A DNA stretch of 64,000 nt, from the NCBI RefSeq assembly GCF_013623835.1, contig NZ_JABKDE010000011.1:26370-90369 (forward strand), read 5' to 3'. The notes beneath the pieces are model-generated. The model made no database searches and was not told where the DNA came from. It was given only the letters and a program-made list of their open reading frames with translations. Shown here piece by piece: positions 27,299 through 37,343 of this stretch; position 1 is the first letter of the stretch, and the number at the start of each line of letters is the position of its first letter. This DNA comes from Brevibacterium oceani (lineage in GTDB: Bacteria > Actinomycetota > Actinomycetes > Actinomycetales > Brevibacteriaceae). The translations under genes were made by a program, and so were the position numbers.

Positions 27299-27905
27299 CA
27301 CTGTCCCCTCCGGCCTCATCGCCATCCTCCGCGGTGTCCGCTCCGACGAAGTCCTCGACATCGCCGAAGGCATCGTCGCCGCCGGGTTCTCCGCCATCGA
27401 GGTTCCGCTCAACTCACCCGACCCTCTCGACTCGATCGCCGCATTGGTCGAACGCTTCGGCAACGACGTGGAGATCGGTGCCGGCACCGTGCTCACGGCC
27501 AATCAGGTTCGCGACTGCAAGCGAGCTGGAGCCCGCATCATCGTCGCACCCGACACCGACACTGAAGTCATCCAGACCGCGCTCGGGATGGGTCTCACCC
27601 CCTACCCGGGAGCCGCGACCCCGACCGAGGCCTTCGCTGCGATCAAGGCCGGTGCCACCAGGGTCAAGCTCTTCCCTTCTTCGGCGGTCGGCATCAGCGG
27701 CCTCAAAGCTTGGAACGAGGTGCTGCCAACCGGCACCGAACTCTTCCCCGTCGGCGGTGTCGGCGCCGACAATGCCGCCGAATGGCGCAACGCCGGAGCC
27801 GCGGGCCTGGGCCTGGGGTCCTCCCTCTATCGCCGAGGCGACCGCCCCGATGACGTACACGTGCGGGCCGAGGCGATCGCCTCGGCGTGGGCGCACACCA
27901 ACTGA
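27291..27905 (+). CDS. dgoA: 2-dehydro-3-deoxy-6-phosphogalactonate aldolase
   Basis: 204 residues, the family's usual length. The catalytic base lies in AIEVPLNSP (Glu) and the Schiff-base lysine in [15 protein letters not shown] at the N terminus and GGVGADN near the C terminus complete the KDPG/KDPGal aldolase pattern. It cleaves 6-phospho-KDGal to pyruvate and glyceraldehyde 3-phosphate. Between dgoK and dgoD in the same operon, which favours the galactonate assignment over KDPG aldolase. Confidence 0.88.
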   Translation: MPDTVPSGLIAILRGVRSDEVLDIAEGIVAAGFSAIEVPLNSPDPLDSIAALVERFGNDVEIGAGTVLTANQVRDCKRAGARIIVAPDTDTEVIQTALGMGLTPYPGAATPTEAFAAIKAGATRVKLFPSSAVGISGLKAWNEVLPTGTELFPVGGVGADNAAEWRNAGAAGLGLGSSLYRRGDRPDDVHVRAEAIASAWAHTN

Positions 27906-27949
27906 ACACCGATACACCAACGAGCACACCCGAACGAAAGGCCAGAGAC

Positions 27950-29098
27950 ATGAAGATCACGTCGATGACGACGTACACAGTGCCGCCTCGGTGGCTGTTC
28001 CTCAAGATCGAAACCGATGAAGGAATCGTGGGATGGGGCGAACCCATCATCGAAGGCAAGGCAGCAACCGTCGCCGCCGCCGTTGATGAGCTCTCCGACC
28101 TGCTCATCGGCAAGGATCCTGCGAACATCGAGGACCTGTGGACGATCATGTACCGCGGTGGCTTCTACCGCGGTGGTCCCATTCTCATGAGTGCGATCTC
28201 CGGAATCGATCAGGCACTGTGGGACATCAAGGGCAAGGCGCTCGGCCAGCCTGTGCATCAGCTGCTCGGCGGGAAGGTCCGGGACCGAATCCGCACGTAC
28301 TCGTGGATCGGCGGAGACCGCCCAGGCGACACCGCGGCCGCCGCACTCGAGACGAAGAACCGCGGATTCACCGCCGTGAAAATGAACGCCACCGAGGAAC
28401 TGCAGTTCATCGACTCCTATACCAAGGCCGACCAGGTCATCGAGAACGTCCAGGCGATCCGGGAGGCCACCGGTGAGGACTTCGGCATCGGCGTCGACTT
28501 CCACGGTCGCGTTCACAAACCAATGGCCAAGGTCCTCATCAAGGAACTCGAACCCTATCGCCTGCTCTTCATCGAAGAACCGGTGCTCTCCGAACACTTC
28601 GGCTCACTTCGCGACGTCATGGCGAACACGCCGACGCCGATCGCGCTGGGGGAGAGGCTCTTCTCCCGGTGGGACTTCCGTGAGGTGATCGCCTCCGGTG
28701 CAGTCGACATCATCCAACCCGATGTCTCCCACGCAGGCGGCATCACCGAGACGCGGAAGATCGCGATGATGGCCGAAGCCTACGATGTGGCGCTCGCCCT
28801 GCACTGCCCTCTGGGGCCGATCGCTCTCGCCTCCTGCTTGCAGGTCGATGCCGGCAGCTACAACGCCTTCATCCAGGAGCAGAGCCTGGGCATCCACTAC
28901 AACACGAGCAACGACCTGCTCGACTATGTCACCGACCCGTCGGTGTTCAACTACGACGACGGCATGATTGACATCCCGTTTGGACCGGGTCTCGGCATCG
29001 AGGTCAACGAAGAGTACGTTATCGAACGTTCCGCTGAAGGACATCGGTGGCGCAACCCGATCTGGCGCCACACCGACGGCTCCTTTGCGGAATGGTGA
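27950..29098 (+). CDS. dgoD: D-galactonate dehydratase
   Basis: 382 residues, the same length as Escherichia coli DgoD. Enolase-superfamily ligands and catalytic residues occur at the matching positions: D183 and H185 (GVDFHGR), E209 (FIEEPV), E235 (GERLF), H285 (LHCPLGP). It removes water from D-galactonate to give KDGal, the first pathway step. ATG 27950 follows GAAAGG. Downstream are two tandem sugar-acid transporters. Confidence 0.92.
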   Translation: MKITSMTTYTVPPRWLFLKIETDEGIVGWGEPIIEGKAATVAAAVDELSDLLIGKDPANIEDLWTIMYRGGFYRGGPILMSAISGIDQALWDIKGKALGQPVHQLLGGKVRDRIRTYSWIGGDRPGDTAAAALETKNRGFTAVKMNATEELQFIDSYTKADQVIENVQAIREATGEDFGIGVDFHGRVHKPMAKVLIKELEPYRLLFIEEPVLSEHFGSLRDVMANTPTPIALGERLFSRWDFREVIASGAVDIIQPDVSHAGGITETRKIAMMAEAYDVALALHCPLGPIALASCLQVDAGSYNAFIQEQSLGIHYNTSNDLLDYVTDPSVFNYDDGMIDIPFGPGLGIEVNEEYVIERSAEGHRWRNPIWRHTDGSFAEW

Positions 29099-29130
29099 AC
29101 TGAGAGCACAGAGGAAGACAAGGACATTCA

Positions 29131-30471
29131 ATGACGAATCCAGAGACAACTGTGTTGCCCGAAGGGGACCGGGGCAAGTCACCGGGGCGTGCTAGATGGT
29201 GGATTCTCGGATGGCTGCTCGCAGCCATGATGATCAACTATATGGATCGGTCGTCACTGTCGATCGCGGCACCGCACATGATCGACGAACTCGGCCTCAC
29301 TGCCGCCGACATCGGACTATTGGGAACCGCATTCTCACTGACGTATGCGTTCTTCCAGCTGCCCGGAGGATGGCTGACCGACCGCCTCGGAGCGAAGCCG
29401 GTCTACGTCATCGCATTGGGCTTCTGGTCCATCGCCACCTCCCTCATGGCATTCGGTCACCACATGTGGCACTTCATGGTCTCGCGCATCCTTTTGGGCG
29501 TCTTCGAGGCACCGGTGTCTCCCACCTCGGCGAAAATCGTCTCCGAGTGGTTCCCGCCCAGGGAGCGCGGTGCGGCGGCCGGAGTCTACGATTCCGGGAG
29601 CAAATGGGGTCCTGCCGTCGCTCCGCCGATCCTCACATTCCTCATCCTCGGGTTCGGATGGCGCGCGATGTTCGTTATCCTTGGCCTGCTCGGTGTCATC
29701 GTCGCCGTGGGCTTCTGGGTCTTCTACCGTTCCCCGGAGCACGACCGGAGGGTCTCGGCGGCTGAACTTGAGCACATCCGAGCTCGAGAAGAAGACGACA
29801 ATGCCCCGACTGGTCACATCCCTTGGTTGACGCTCTTCACCAAGACCCAAACTTGGGCGATGGTGTTGGGATTCGTCGCCGTCGTGTGGACACTGAATAT
29901 CTTCGTGACCTTTCTGCCCCTGATGCTCAATGACATCTACTCTGTGGCCGATGCCGCACTGGGGTGGTACACGGCGATTCCATTCGCGGTCGGAGGCATC
30001 GGCGGTATCCTCGGCGGCTGGTTCACCACGAAGTATTCGCGGATGCGAGACCAGTTAGCTCCTCTAGTCTGCAAACGACAGATCGCTGCAATCTATGGCG
30101 GCGTACTCGCCGTATGCTCAGTCTTGGTCGGATTCACTACCGGCCACTTTGTTCTCCAACTTTCGGCGATGAGCCTCGCACTGTTCTTCTGCGGAGCACT
30201 GAGCGCCGTAGGGTGGTCGATCCCCGCCGATGTGGTCACCGGTAGTCGCGTCGCCTCGCTGGGATCTATCCAGAACTTCGGCGGCTACTTCGCTGGTTCA
30301 CTCTCGCCTTGGCTCACTGGAGTCTTGGTGACGACCACAGACTCATACCTCGTTCCCTTCCTCCTGGGCGCCGTCGTCGCAGTAATTGCGGGAATCGCCT
30401 ACCTGCTCCTGCTGCGGGCTCCGATACGGGTGACCAGCAGCCCAACAGAAACCGGAAACCCGACGTCATGA
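29131..30471 (+). CDS. MFS transporter, anion:cation symporter (DgoT-like)
   Basis: 446 residues, 12 predicted helices. NYMDRSSLSIAAPHM in helix 1 and GGWLTDRLGAKPVYV after helix 2 match the ACS subfamily (galactonate, glucarate, hexuronate symporters). It directly follows dgoD, so D-galactonate uptake is expected. It overlaps the next MFS gene by 4 bp. Confidence 0.87.
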   Translation: MTNPETTVLPEGDRGKSPGRARWWILGWLLAAMMINYMDRSSLSIAAPHMIDELGLTAADIGLLGTAFSLTYAFFQLPGGWLTDRLGAKPVYVIALGFWSIATSLMAFGHHMWHFMVSRILLGVFEAPVSPTSAKIVSEWFPPRERGAAAGVYDSGSKWGPAVAPPILTFLILGFGWRAMFVILGLLGVIVAVGFWVFYRSPEHDRRVSAAELEHIRAREEDDNAPTGHIPWLTLFTKTQTWAMVLGFVAVVWTLNIFVTFLPLMLNDIYSVADAALGWYTAIPFAVGGIGGILGGWFTTKYSRMRDQLAPLVCKRQIAAIYGGVLAVCSVLVGFTTGHFVLQLSAMSLALFFCGALSAVGWSIPADVVTGSRVASLGSIQNFGGYFAGSLSPWLTGVLVTTTDSYLVPFLLGAVVAVIAGIAYLLLLRAPIRVTSSPTETGNPTS

Positions 30472-31772
30472 CGAAACTCGACACTGCAGTCACCACTCGT
30501 CCCACACGGATCCGCTACATCATCGCGGTTCTGCTCTTCATCACCGTCGTCATCAACTACATGGACCGGGCCAACCTGTCCATCGCGATGCCGGCACTCT
30601 CCCAGGAGTTCGACCTCACCATACGACAGCAGGGACTGCTGCTCTCTGCGATCGGCTGGACCTATGCCGCAATGCAGTTGCCCGGCGGGTGGCTCGTCGA
30701 CCGCGTGCGACCACGCGTGCTCTATGTCTCGTGCCTGGTGCTGTGGTCGTTGGCGACACTGTTCATGGGAATGTCCGGCGGATTTGTCGCCCTCATCATC
30801 CTCAGGCTCATGGTCGGTGGGTTCGAAGCGCCCGCCTATCCCATCAACAACAAGGTCGCTACCGCGTGGTTCCCTGAGCGTGAACGCGGTCGAGTGATCG
30901 CCTTCTACACCTCGGGCCAGTTCATCGGTCTCGCGCTGCTCACCCCTGTGCTGTCGTGGCTGCAGACGGTGCTCACCTGGCACTGGGTGTTCATTCTCAC
31001 CGGTGTCGTCGGCATCATCTGGGCAGCGATCTGGTGGTTCGTCTACCGCGAGCCGCGAGACAAATCGGGAGTCAACCAAGCCGAGATCGACCTCATTGCC
31101 TCAGGCGGGGGATTGGTCGACGTCGAATCAGGTGCCTCGAAGGAGACCAAGCCGAAGCTCAAGTGGTCGGACGTGAAGGTCGTGCTCTCGCGGCGAAAGC
31201 TCTGGGGCATCTATCTCGGCCAGTTCTGCCTGACCTCGACGCTGTGGTTCTTCCTCACCTGGTTCCCGACCTACCTCGTTGACTATCGCGGAATGGACTA
31301 CATCGAGTCGGGCTTCATGGCCTCTCTGCCGTTCATCGCCGCGCTCGTCGGTGTGCTTCTCTCCGGGTGGGTCTCCGATCTCATGGTGAAAAAGGGGCTA
31401 TCGCTGGGTACGGCCCGGAAGCTGCCGATCATCATCGGCCTGGCGATGACAGTGTTCATGCTCGGCGCCAACTACATGGACTCGTCGGCTTTGGTCATCG
31501 TCTTCATGTCGATTGCGTTCTTCGGTAACGGTTTCGCCTCGATCACTTGGTCGTTGGTATCCGCGTTGGCACCGGAACGACTCTTGGGTCTGACAGGAGG
31601 CATGTTCAACTTCATCGGCAACCTGTCATCGATCGCGACCCCGGTCGTCATCGGCTTCCTCGTCACCGACATCGACTTTGCCCCGGCGTTCGTCTACATG
31701 GCCGCAGTCACCATCGTTGGTGTGCTGTCATATGTGTTCCTTGTCGGTAAGGTCGAGCGCGTCGAAGAATAG
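30468..31772 (+). CDS. Second MFS transporter, anion:cation symporter family
   Basis: 434 residues, paralogous to the preceding gene: NYMDRANLSIAMPAL and GGWLVDRVRPRVLYV occupy the same places. Start ATG 30468 overlaps the upstream stop (ATGA). Two adjacent carriers of one subfamily suggest differing affinity, or import plus export, or a second related sugar acid. This is the last gene before the defence island. Confidence 0.87.
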   Translation: MTKLDTAVTTRPTRIRYIIAVLLFITVVINYMDRANLSIAMPALSQEFDLTIRQQGLLLSAIGWTYAAMQLPGGWLVDRVRPRVLYVSCLVLWSLATLFMGMSGGFVALIILRLMVGGFEAPAYPINNKVATAWFPERERGRVIAFYTSGQFIGLALLTPVLSWLQTVLTWHWVFILTGVVGIIWAAIWWFVYREPRDKSGVNQAEIDLIASGGGLVDVESGASKETKPKLKWSDVKVVLSRRKLWGIYLGQFCLTSTLWFFLTWFPTYLVDYRGMDYIESGFMASLPFIAALVGVLLSGWVSDLMVKKGLSLGTARKLPIIIGLAMTVFMLGANYMDSSALVIVFMSIAFFGNGFASITWSLVSALAPERLLGLTGGMFNFIGNLSSIATPVVIGFLVTDIDFAPAFVYMAAVTIVGVLSYVFLVGKVERVEE

Positions 31773-32356
31773 GTCTATCTTGCGTACCCGTGGAGAAACA
31801 TAACTCTGGCATAAGAGTGAGGAATAGTTGAGTGCGATTCCTGCGGCCAACGTTCCCATCTTCCAACCTGCTGATAAATTTGTCTCAGAACTCTGCAGGG
31901 GTCCCGGGCTAAGATTGCTTGCAAGGTGTCCCGTATTCCAATTGTTATGCGAGCTCATACGAGACCGTTGAGCTGACTACAACGGGACTCGTGCTAGTCG
32001 CTTCTGTACACAGCACCGCCGAACAGATATGAATGATGGCTTTTCAGACATTGCTTAGTCGTGTAGAGCCGTATGGTCAGGATTGAAGCAAGTTTTTCGT
32101 CGGGAAAATCGGCCCAAACTAGCATCTTCAAAACTGATCCACTTGCAGGCCTGTTGCCTGATATCAGACGTAATCAGATGACCTGACGATGGGCGCGATG
32201 TCGCCGAAGTCGACTGAAAAGACTCTTGTTGAGCTGCAAACACAGGTATACGAATCCGTGTAAACGACTATCATCGATTGGACACCAGGCTGGGCCGTCG
32301 GGCTGTGCGACGAGACCACTGAGATCCGATGACGTGACATGAGAGGCAGGAGTGGA
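31773..32356. other. Intergenic left edge of the accessory island
   Basis: 584 bp with lower GC than the galactonate operon and no open frame with a convincing start or motif. A possible -10 TATACG near 32260 precedes the nuclease-NACHT gene, but its -35 is poor. No tRNA or attachment repeat was found here. Confidence 0.45.
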
Positions 32357-35194
32357 ATGGCGACTTATGATCTGCAACGCCTCGGCGGAATGGGCTTCCA
32401 GGATGTGGTTGCGGCATTAGCCATTAGGCTTTTCGGCCCGCACGTCCGACCGATGGGGCGTGGTCGGGATGGAGGCCGCGACCTGTTGATAAATGGCAAT
32501 CTCGTGTGGGCCTCAACTGAGGATAACGAACACGCCGAAGTCTGGTCGGGCAGAACTATCTTCCAGATCAAGCACAAAGAGACACTCCAAGACCCTCAGA
32601 AAGATTTGTCATGGTTTTGGAACAACATCAAAGCTGAGTTGGATTCTTGGTGTGATCCCAGTTCTAAGCGCGGCGCGATGCCGGACTACTTGGTGTTCGC
32701 TACGAACGTTGCTTTAACCCCAGTTCCGGGTAGCGGTGGGTTCGATATCATCAACACCAGAATCCGCGAGTACCGCGAAACGTTGAACGACGAGTCTTCA
32801 GAGGACGGCCTCCCAAGTTCAGATCAGAGAGAGGCCCGGGCGCGACGACACGCTCGACGTGACAGGATGAAAAGATTATGCGGATGGCGACTTTGGGATG
32901 GTAATCAGCTCATCGGATTGCTCGACGCTTACGAACAAGTCCGCCGTGGGTTCAATAGTTTCCTCACCGCGGGCGACGTTCTTGCCGATCTTTCGATGCT
33001 GTCGACAAGCGTCGACCAAGAGCAGTTGGGAAAGGCTCTCAGGAATCACGCGCGTTCGGCACTAATGTCGGATCGACGAGTTTACTTCGATGATGCCGGA
33101 GGCGAAACGAAAGGGGTGCCCGTCGAGACCGTCGTCATCGACTTGCCGGTATTGGTGGGCAATCTATCGACCAAAGCTAGGGTTATCCGCTATGTGTTGG
33201 ATCGTGGCGAGCGAGTCCTCAGACCTAGCGTAACGGTGTTCGGGAAGCCTCGACACCTGGTAATTACTGGTGCGCCGGGAAACGGCAAGTCAACTGTCGC
33301 CAAGTTCCTGACGCATGTGTATCGCGCAGCGTTCGTTGATGAAAGTCAAGATCTTGGTGACGAGCATAGAAGAACGGTTGATGGGACAAAAAGTGCGCTT
33401 CGAAACATGGATATTCGAATGCCGGCTAACCGCCGATGGCCGATCAATATCGACTTGGCCAAATTTGCTCTAGAACAGGCGACGAACAGTGACTACACGC
33501 TGCTGAATGGCATAGCTGACATCGTAAACCGGCAAGTTGTCTCCAAAAGTATCCCGCGTTGGGAGCTAGATGAGTGGTTGAGGCATTGGCCGTCGTTTAT
33601 CGTGCTGGATGGGCTCGACGAAGTGGCAGAACCATCAGTCCGACAGACCTTGATTTCCAACATTGATGCGTTCGTTGCAGAAGCTGAATCGGAGAATTGG
33701 GACGTTCTCGTAGTTGTCACAACTCGACCGACTGGCTACGAAGACGAGATGTCCACTAGTGTCTTCGAGCGTATCGATCTGGCTGATTTGACCGTTGAAG
33801 ATGCTGTCCGCTATGGACAGCTGGTAACGAAGGTGCGCGTTCTCGAAGACCAGGACCGGCAGGACGGGATCATTAGTGTTCTCAAAGAAGCTGCGGCTGA
33901 CGAACGGGTCAGGCACCTACTGCGAACGCCTCTGCAGGTTCTCATCATGTCGATCATTGCTGAGTCATCAGGCCAATTCTCGCCGAGCCGTTTCGCGCTT
34001 TTCTGGGGCTACTACCAAGCGATCGAACAGCGTGAGAAAAACAAAAAACTTGCATACAGTCAGCTTCTGCGCGACCACTCATCTCAGGTACTTGACCTGC
34101 ACCGACAAGTGGGCTTGCTACTACAACATCAGGCTGAAACAGCTACCGGCACAGATGCAGTTTTGTCACCAGATAAGCTTCGTGAGGTGGCTTGGCATGT
34201 GCTCAACGACGCCGGGTATGAGCCGTCAAACAGAGACAGGATACTTCTGGATAGGATTCTCAACGCGGCCACACATCGTCTGCTTCTGCTCGTTCCAAAA
34301 CCAGGCGGTGGCTACGGATTCGATGTGCGGTCTCTGCAGGAACTGATGGCGGCACACGCGCTGACCACCGGAGCCCTTGACGAAACAATTCCGAAACTGC
34401 GTCAAATCGGGGCGTCGCCTCATTGGCGCAATACATTCCTCTTTGCCGCGGGGCGTTACTTCTCCGAGCCACAACCACACCAAAAGAAGGAGATCACCAG
34501 CCTTATCCTGGATCTTGACTCGAATGCCTCGGAACGTCTCGGTTCTGTATTCCCGATTGGACCGAACTTGGCGATGGAGATCATCGACGACGGTATGGTC
34601 TCAGAGCCAAAGTACCTGCATCCTTTAGTCACCCATGCGTTGGAGGCACTTCATGAACCCGCAGGTTTCGAAGTAACTGGATACGCTCGCATGTTGATGT
34701 CGGTTGCTTCCAAATCGGGGGCCGTTCGTGAACTCATATCTGCCGGGTTACGTGATGCACTCGGTGGCTCCTCGACGTCACGCGAGAATGCAGAAGCAGT
34801 AAAGCAGGCAATATCGGTCATCGGACGCGCCACGGAGGCGCGCGTTGAAGTGCTTGGGCTCAGCAAAGTGAAGCGTAACACTTCAAAGCCGCTCCCAGTT
34901 GAGTCGGGCGCCGACTGGGCGGAATTTTCACACACCTTGGAAATATACTCAGAAACTGAGACTGATGATGCAGTACGCAATCTCGCGGTCCTCTTAAACC
35001 GAGTTCAGAAAACAAACGGATTCAGAGGTCAGCAACTCGATGACCTAACGGATTTTCTCGACAGCGCTGACAATGCTTTTATCCTCGAAGAGGCGCTACG
35101 TCATATCAAGTCAGGAGCCCCATCGATTATGAAGGTTCTCCGACACGATTTGCTTCCAGCCCTTTGGCGACGACCAGTTGACGTTGACCACTGA
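32357..35194 (+). CDS. Nuclease-NACHT NTPase antiphage-type protein
   Basis: 945 residues. The N-terminal domain looks like an Mrr/PD-(D/E)XK nuclease: GFQDVVAAL helix, GRDGGRD (D38, D42) and QIK (Q70-K72), the QxK form of the catalytic core. The central NACHT NTPase has Walker A GAPGNGKST (305-313), the NACHT-type Walker B IVLDGLDE (415-422) and a TTRP sensor arginine motif about 35 residues later. The C-terminal 400 residues are helical with no recognised repeats. ATG 32357 has AGGAG at 5 nt. Bacterial NACHT-nuclease proteins defend against phage by nucleic-acid cleavage after sensing infection; that role here is inference from architecture and island context. Confidence 0.85.
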   Translation: MATYDLQRLGGMGFQDVVAALAIRLFGPHVRPMGRGRDGGRDLLINGNLVWASTEDNEHAEVWSGRTIFQIKHKETLQDPQKDLSWFWNNIKAELDSWCDPSSKRGAMPDYLVFATNVALTPVPGSGGFDIINTRIREYRETLNDESSEDGLPSSDQREARARRHARRDRMKRLCGWRLWDGNQLIGLLDAYEQVRRGFNSFLTAGDVLADLSMLSTSVDQEQLGKALRNHARSALMSDRRVYFDDAGGETKGVPVETVVIDLPVLVGNLSTKARVIRYVLDRGERVLRPSVTVFGKPRHLVITGAPGNGKSTVAKFLTHVYRAAFVDESQDLGDEHRRTVDGTKSALRNMDIRMPANRRWPINIDLAKFALEQATNSDYTLLNGIADIVNRQVVSKSIPRWELDEWLRHWPSFIVLDGLDEVAEPSVRQTLISNIDAFVAEAESENWDVLVVVTTRPTGYEDEMSTSVFERIDLADLTVEDAVRYGQLVTKVRVLEDQDRQDGIISVLKEAAADERVRHLLRTPLQVLIMSIIAESSGQFSPSRFALFWGYYQAIEQREKNKKLAYSQLLRDHSSQVLDLHRQVGLLLQHQAETATGTDAVLSPDKLREVAWHVLNDAGYEPSNRDRILLDRILNAATHRLLLLVPKPGGGYGFDVRSLQELMAAHALTTGALDETIPKLRQIGASPHWRNTFLFAAGRYFSEPQPHQKKEITSLILDLDSNASERLGSVFPIGPNLAMEIIDDGMVSEPKYLHPLVTHALEALHEPAGFEVTGYARMLMSVASKSGAVRELISAGLRDALGGSSTSRENAEAVKQAISVIGRATEARVEVLGLSKVKRNTSKPLPVESGADWAEFSHTLEIYSETETDDAVRNLAVLLNRVQKTNGFRGQQLDDLTDFLDSADNAFILEEALRHIKSGAPSIMKVLRHDLLPALWRRPVDVDH

Positions 35195-35304
35195 GGACGT
35201 CGGAGCCGATATCCAAGCACACGTGTCAGTTCGGGTGAACGGAAGCGTCATTCGCTAGCACCTGTGAAATGGAGTGGTGCACAACCTCGCGTCGTCGCGG
35301 ATAC

Positions 35305-35322
35305 TGAGTCTCGCCACTTCAG
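35305..35322 (+). repeat. 18-bp direct repeat, copy 1
   Basis: TGAGTCTCGCCACTTCAG occurs identically at 40813-40830. This copy is about 110 bp after the nuclease-NACHT gene. The pair brackets the IS1634 elements and the restriction-modification genes. Origin unknown; possibly the end of a lost mobile element. Confidence 0.6.
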
Positions 35323-35383
35323 ACCTGACTTCCACAATTTCGGGTGATTTCCTTGTTTCGCGAACTGTTTGCGCTGGTCAGTA

Positions 35384-35640
35384 GGCTGCAATGACCTCTC
35401 GTGGGTAACTACAAGGACGCCTAGAATGAGGATATGAGCCCGTTCGTCCGTCGTGTGCCCGGAAGGCCTGGAGTCACGCTTGTGCAGATCGTGGACAAAT
35501 CAAGCGGGCAATACAAGATCGTCAAGCACATTGGTTCGGCCCGAACTGATGCAGAACTGGCCGCGAAGATGGAAGAAGCACGCGAGTTCCTCAACCCCGG
35601 CCAAGGCGTTCTGGACTTCGATACCGTCGACTCCGCCTGA
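35384..35640 (+). pseudogene. Truncated IS1634-family element (left end and transposase N terminus)
   Basis: The coding part (35434-35640, 68 residues) begins MSPFVRRVPGRPG and ends LDFDTVDSA before a stop; it aligns with the first about 65 residues of the intact transposase at 35746, then diverges. The left end GGCTGCA (35384) and GGGTAACTA (35403-35411) are spaced exactly as in the intact element (both 19 nt apart). The catalytic DDE region is absent, so it cannot be active. The intact IS lies 57 bp downstream. Confidence 0.75.
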
Positions 35641-35696
35641 CTTGCACAAGTAGGTGAGGTTTTCGGGGTCTCCGAACATTTTGTCCCTGGTCAGGC

Positions 35697-37337
35697 GGTT
35701 GCACGTCTGGGATTTGGGTAACTAATTTGAGCCGTATTATGGGGAATGAGCCCATTCGTGCGTAAGGTACCCACCGCGTCGGGCGCCACGGCCGTGCAGA
35801 TCGCTGATAAGACTGGCGGGACGTACCGTATCGTCGAGCACCTCGGATCCGCTCACACGCCCGAAGACCTCGCCGCTCTCGTCGAGGCTGGCAAAGCGAA
35901 GCTGCGGGACCCTGGACAGGCCACACTCGACTTCGACACCGCCGATAAACCGCGGGTGTCCTCAGCAGTCGTGAAGTCCAGCAGATCCGGACTCCTCATC
36001 GACACGATCCGCACCGTGAACGAAAGGCTCGGGTTCGACGTCTTCGATGATGAAGCGTTCTTCCAGCTCGTTGTTGCCCGGTTGGTTGAGCCGACGTCGA
36101 AGTCTGACAGTGTCAGAGTCCTCGACGAACTCGGTGTCGAGGTCGTCCACCGCAACACGTTCCTCAACTGCCTCATCCGGGCCAACGAACGCGACTACCG
36201 GGCCCAGATCGCTGAGAAATGCTTCGCTCACAGTATCGCCACCACCGGGATCAGTCTGCTCCTTTATGACGTGACGACCTTATATTTTGAGGCTGAGAGG
36301 GAAGACGCTCTGCGCCAGGTCGGGTACTCGAAAGAACGCCGCGTCGATCCGCAGATCGTCGTGGGACTCCTCGTCGACCGGACCGGGTTCCCACTCGAGA
36401 TCGGCTGCTTCGAAGGATCGAAGGCCGAGACTCACACGATCATTCCCGTGATCAAAACTTTCCAAGAACGACACCAGGTCACGGACATGGTCGTTGCTGC
36501 TGATGCGGGCATGTTGTCGGCGAAGAATCTGAAGGAACTTGATGATGCCGGTTTGCGGTTCATCGTCGGGTCGAGGCAGACGAAAGCCCCACATGATCTG
36601 GCGACGCATTTTCGGTGGAATGGTGAGTACGCCGACGATGGGCAGATCATCGACACGATCACTCCGAAGGGTGTGAAGCGACTCGACCCGGATCGGGTGA
36701 AGAAGCGACGCGAAACCGTCTGGTCGGCGGAAGAGCATCCGGATGCGTGGCGGGTGGTGTGGCAGTACCGGCGGAAGCGAGCGATGCGTGATGAGCAGAC
36801 CCTGAACCTGCAGCGTAACCGAGCGTTGGCGATCATCGACGGGCAGAAGCCGGCGAAGAAGGCCCGGTTCGTGAAGGTCACGGATGAGGAGAAAGCCTTC
36901 GATGAGAAGGCTTACGAGCGGGCGATGAAGTTGACAGGGTTCAAAGGCTACGTGACAAACATTCCCGCGGACGTCGTGTCGGCTGCTGAGGTGATCGGCA
37001 GTTATCACGACCTGTGGCATGTCGAGCAGTCTTTCCGAATGTCGAAGACAGATCTGAGGGCCAGGCCGATCTTTCACCGGAAGAGGGATGCGATCGAGGC
37101 GCACTTGACGCTCGTGTTCACCTCCTTGGCTGTGTCGAGGTTCATGCAGGACGCGACTGAGGCGTCGTTGAAGAAGATCATCACCACTTTGCGGCCATTG
37201 CGAGAGTTCACCGGCCGCGTGAGTGGTCAGGACATCACGTTCACACCGGAAGTGCCCAAGGCCGTCGAGAACATGCTCAAAGCGCTGGAAAGATCGTGAA
37301 CTCCGGCGTCAGCGGTGGGTAACTAAAGTTGTGCAAC
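35697..37337 (+). mobile_element. IS1634-family insertion sequence, complete
   Basis: About 1641 bp. The left end starts GGTTGCAC and the right end, read inward, starts GTTGCAC (GTGCAAC at 37331-37337). Flanks carry a 6-bp direct repeat TCAGGC at 35691-35696 and 37338-37343, the target-duplication size expected for this family. GGGTAACTAA motifs occur inside both ends. It contains one intact transposase gene. The insertion lies just past the truncated relative. Confidence 0.75.
35746..37299 (+). CDS. IS1634-family DDE transposase
   Basis: 517 residues, normal for the family. DDE candidates: D in LLYDVTTLYFEAE (about residue 176), D in VVAADAGMLSAKNL (about 252) and E in DLWHVEQSFRMSK (about 428). 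The reading frame is uninterrupted, so the element may be mobile. The start MSPFVRKVPT matches the truncated copy upstream. Confidence 0.9.
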   Translation: MSPFVRKVPTASGATAVQIADKTGGTYRIVEHLGSAHTPEDLAALVEAGKAKLRDPGQATLDFDTADKPRVSSAVVKSSRSGLLIDTIRTVNERLGFDVFDDEAFFQLVVARLVEPTSKSDSVRVLDELGVEVVHRNTFLNCLIRANERDYRAQIAEKCFAHSIATTGISLLLYDVTTLYFEAEREDALRQVGYSKERRVDPQIVVGLLVDRTGFPLEIGCFEGSKAETHTIIPVIKTFQERHQVTDMVVAADAGMLSAKNLKELDDAGLRFIVGSRQTKAPHDLATHFRWNGEYADDGQIIDTITPKGVKRLDPDRVKKRRETVWSAEEHPDAWRVVWQYRRKRAMRDEQTLNLQRNRALAIIDGQKPAKKARFVKVTDEEKAFDEKAYERAMKLTGFKGYVTNIPADVVSAAEVIGSYHDLWHVEQSFRMSKTDLRARPIFHRKRDAIEAHLTLVFTSLAVSRFMQDATEASLKKIITTLRPLREFTGRVSGQDITFTPEVPKAVENMLKALERS

Positions 37338-37343
37338 TCAGGC

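Noticed and set aside
26489..27502. 337-residue frame opposite dgoK and dgoA
   Set aside because: No motif or ribosome-binding site; both opposite genes have their catalytic residues.
37316..37337. A third GGGTAACTA copy, first taken as the left end of another IS1634 element
   Set aside because: It lies just inside the right inverted repeat of the intact element, which carries the motif near both ends; the TCAGGC duplication defines the boundary.
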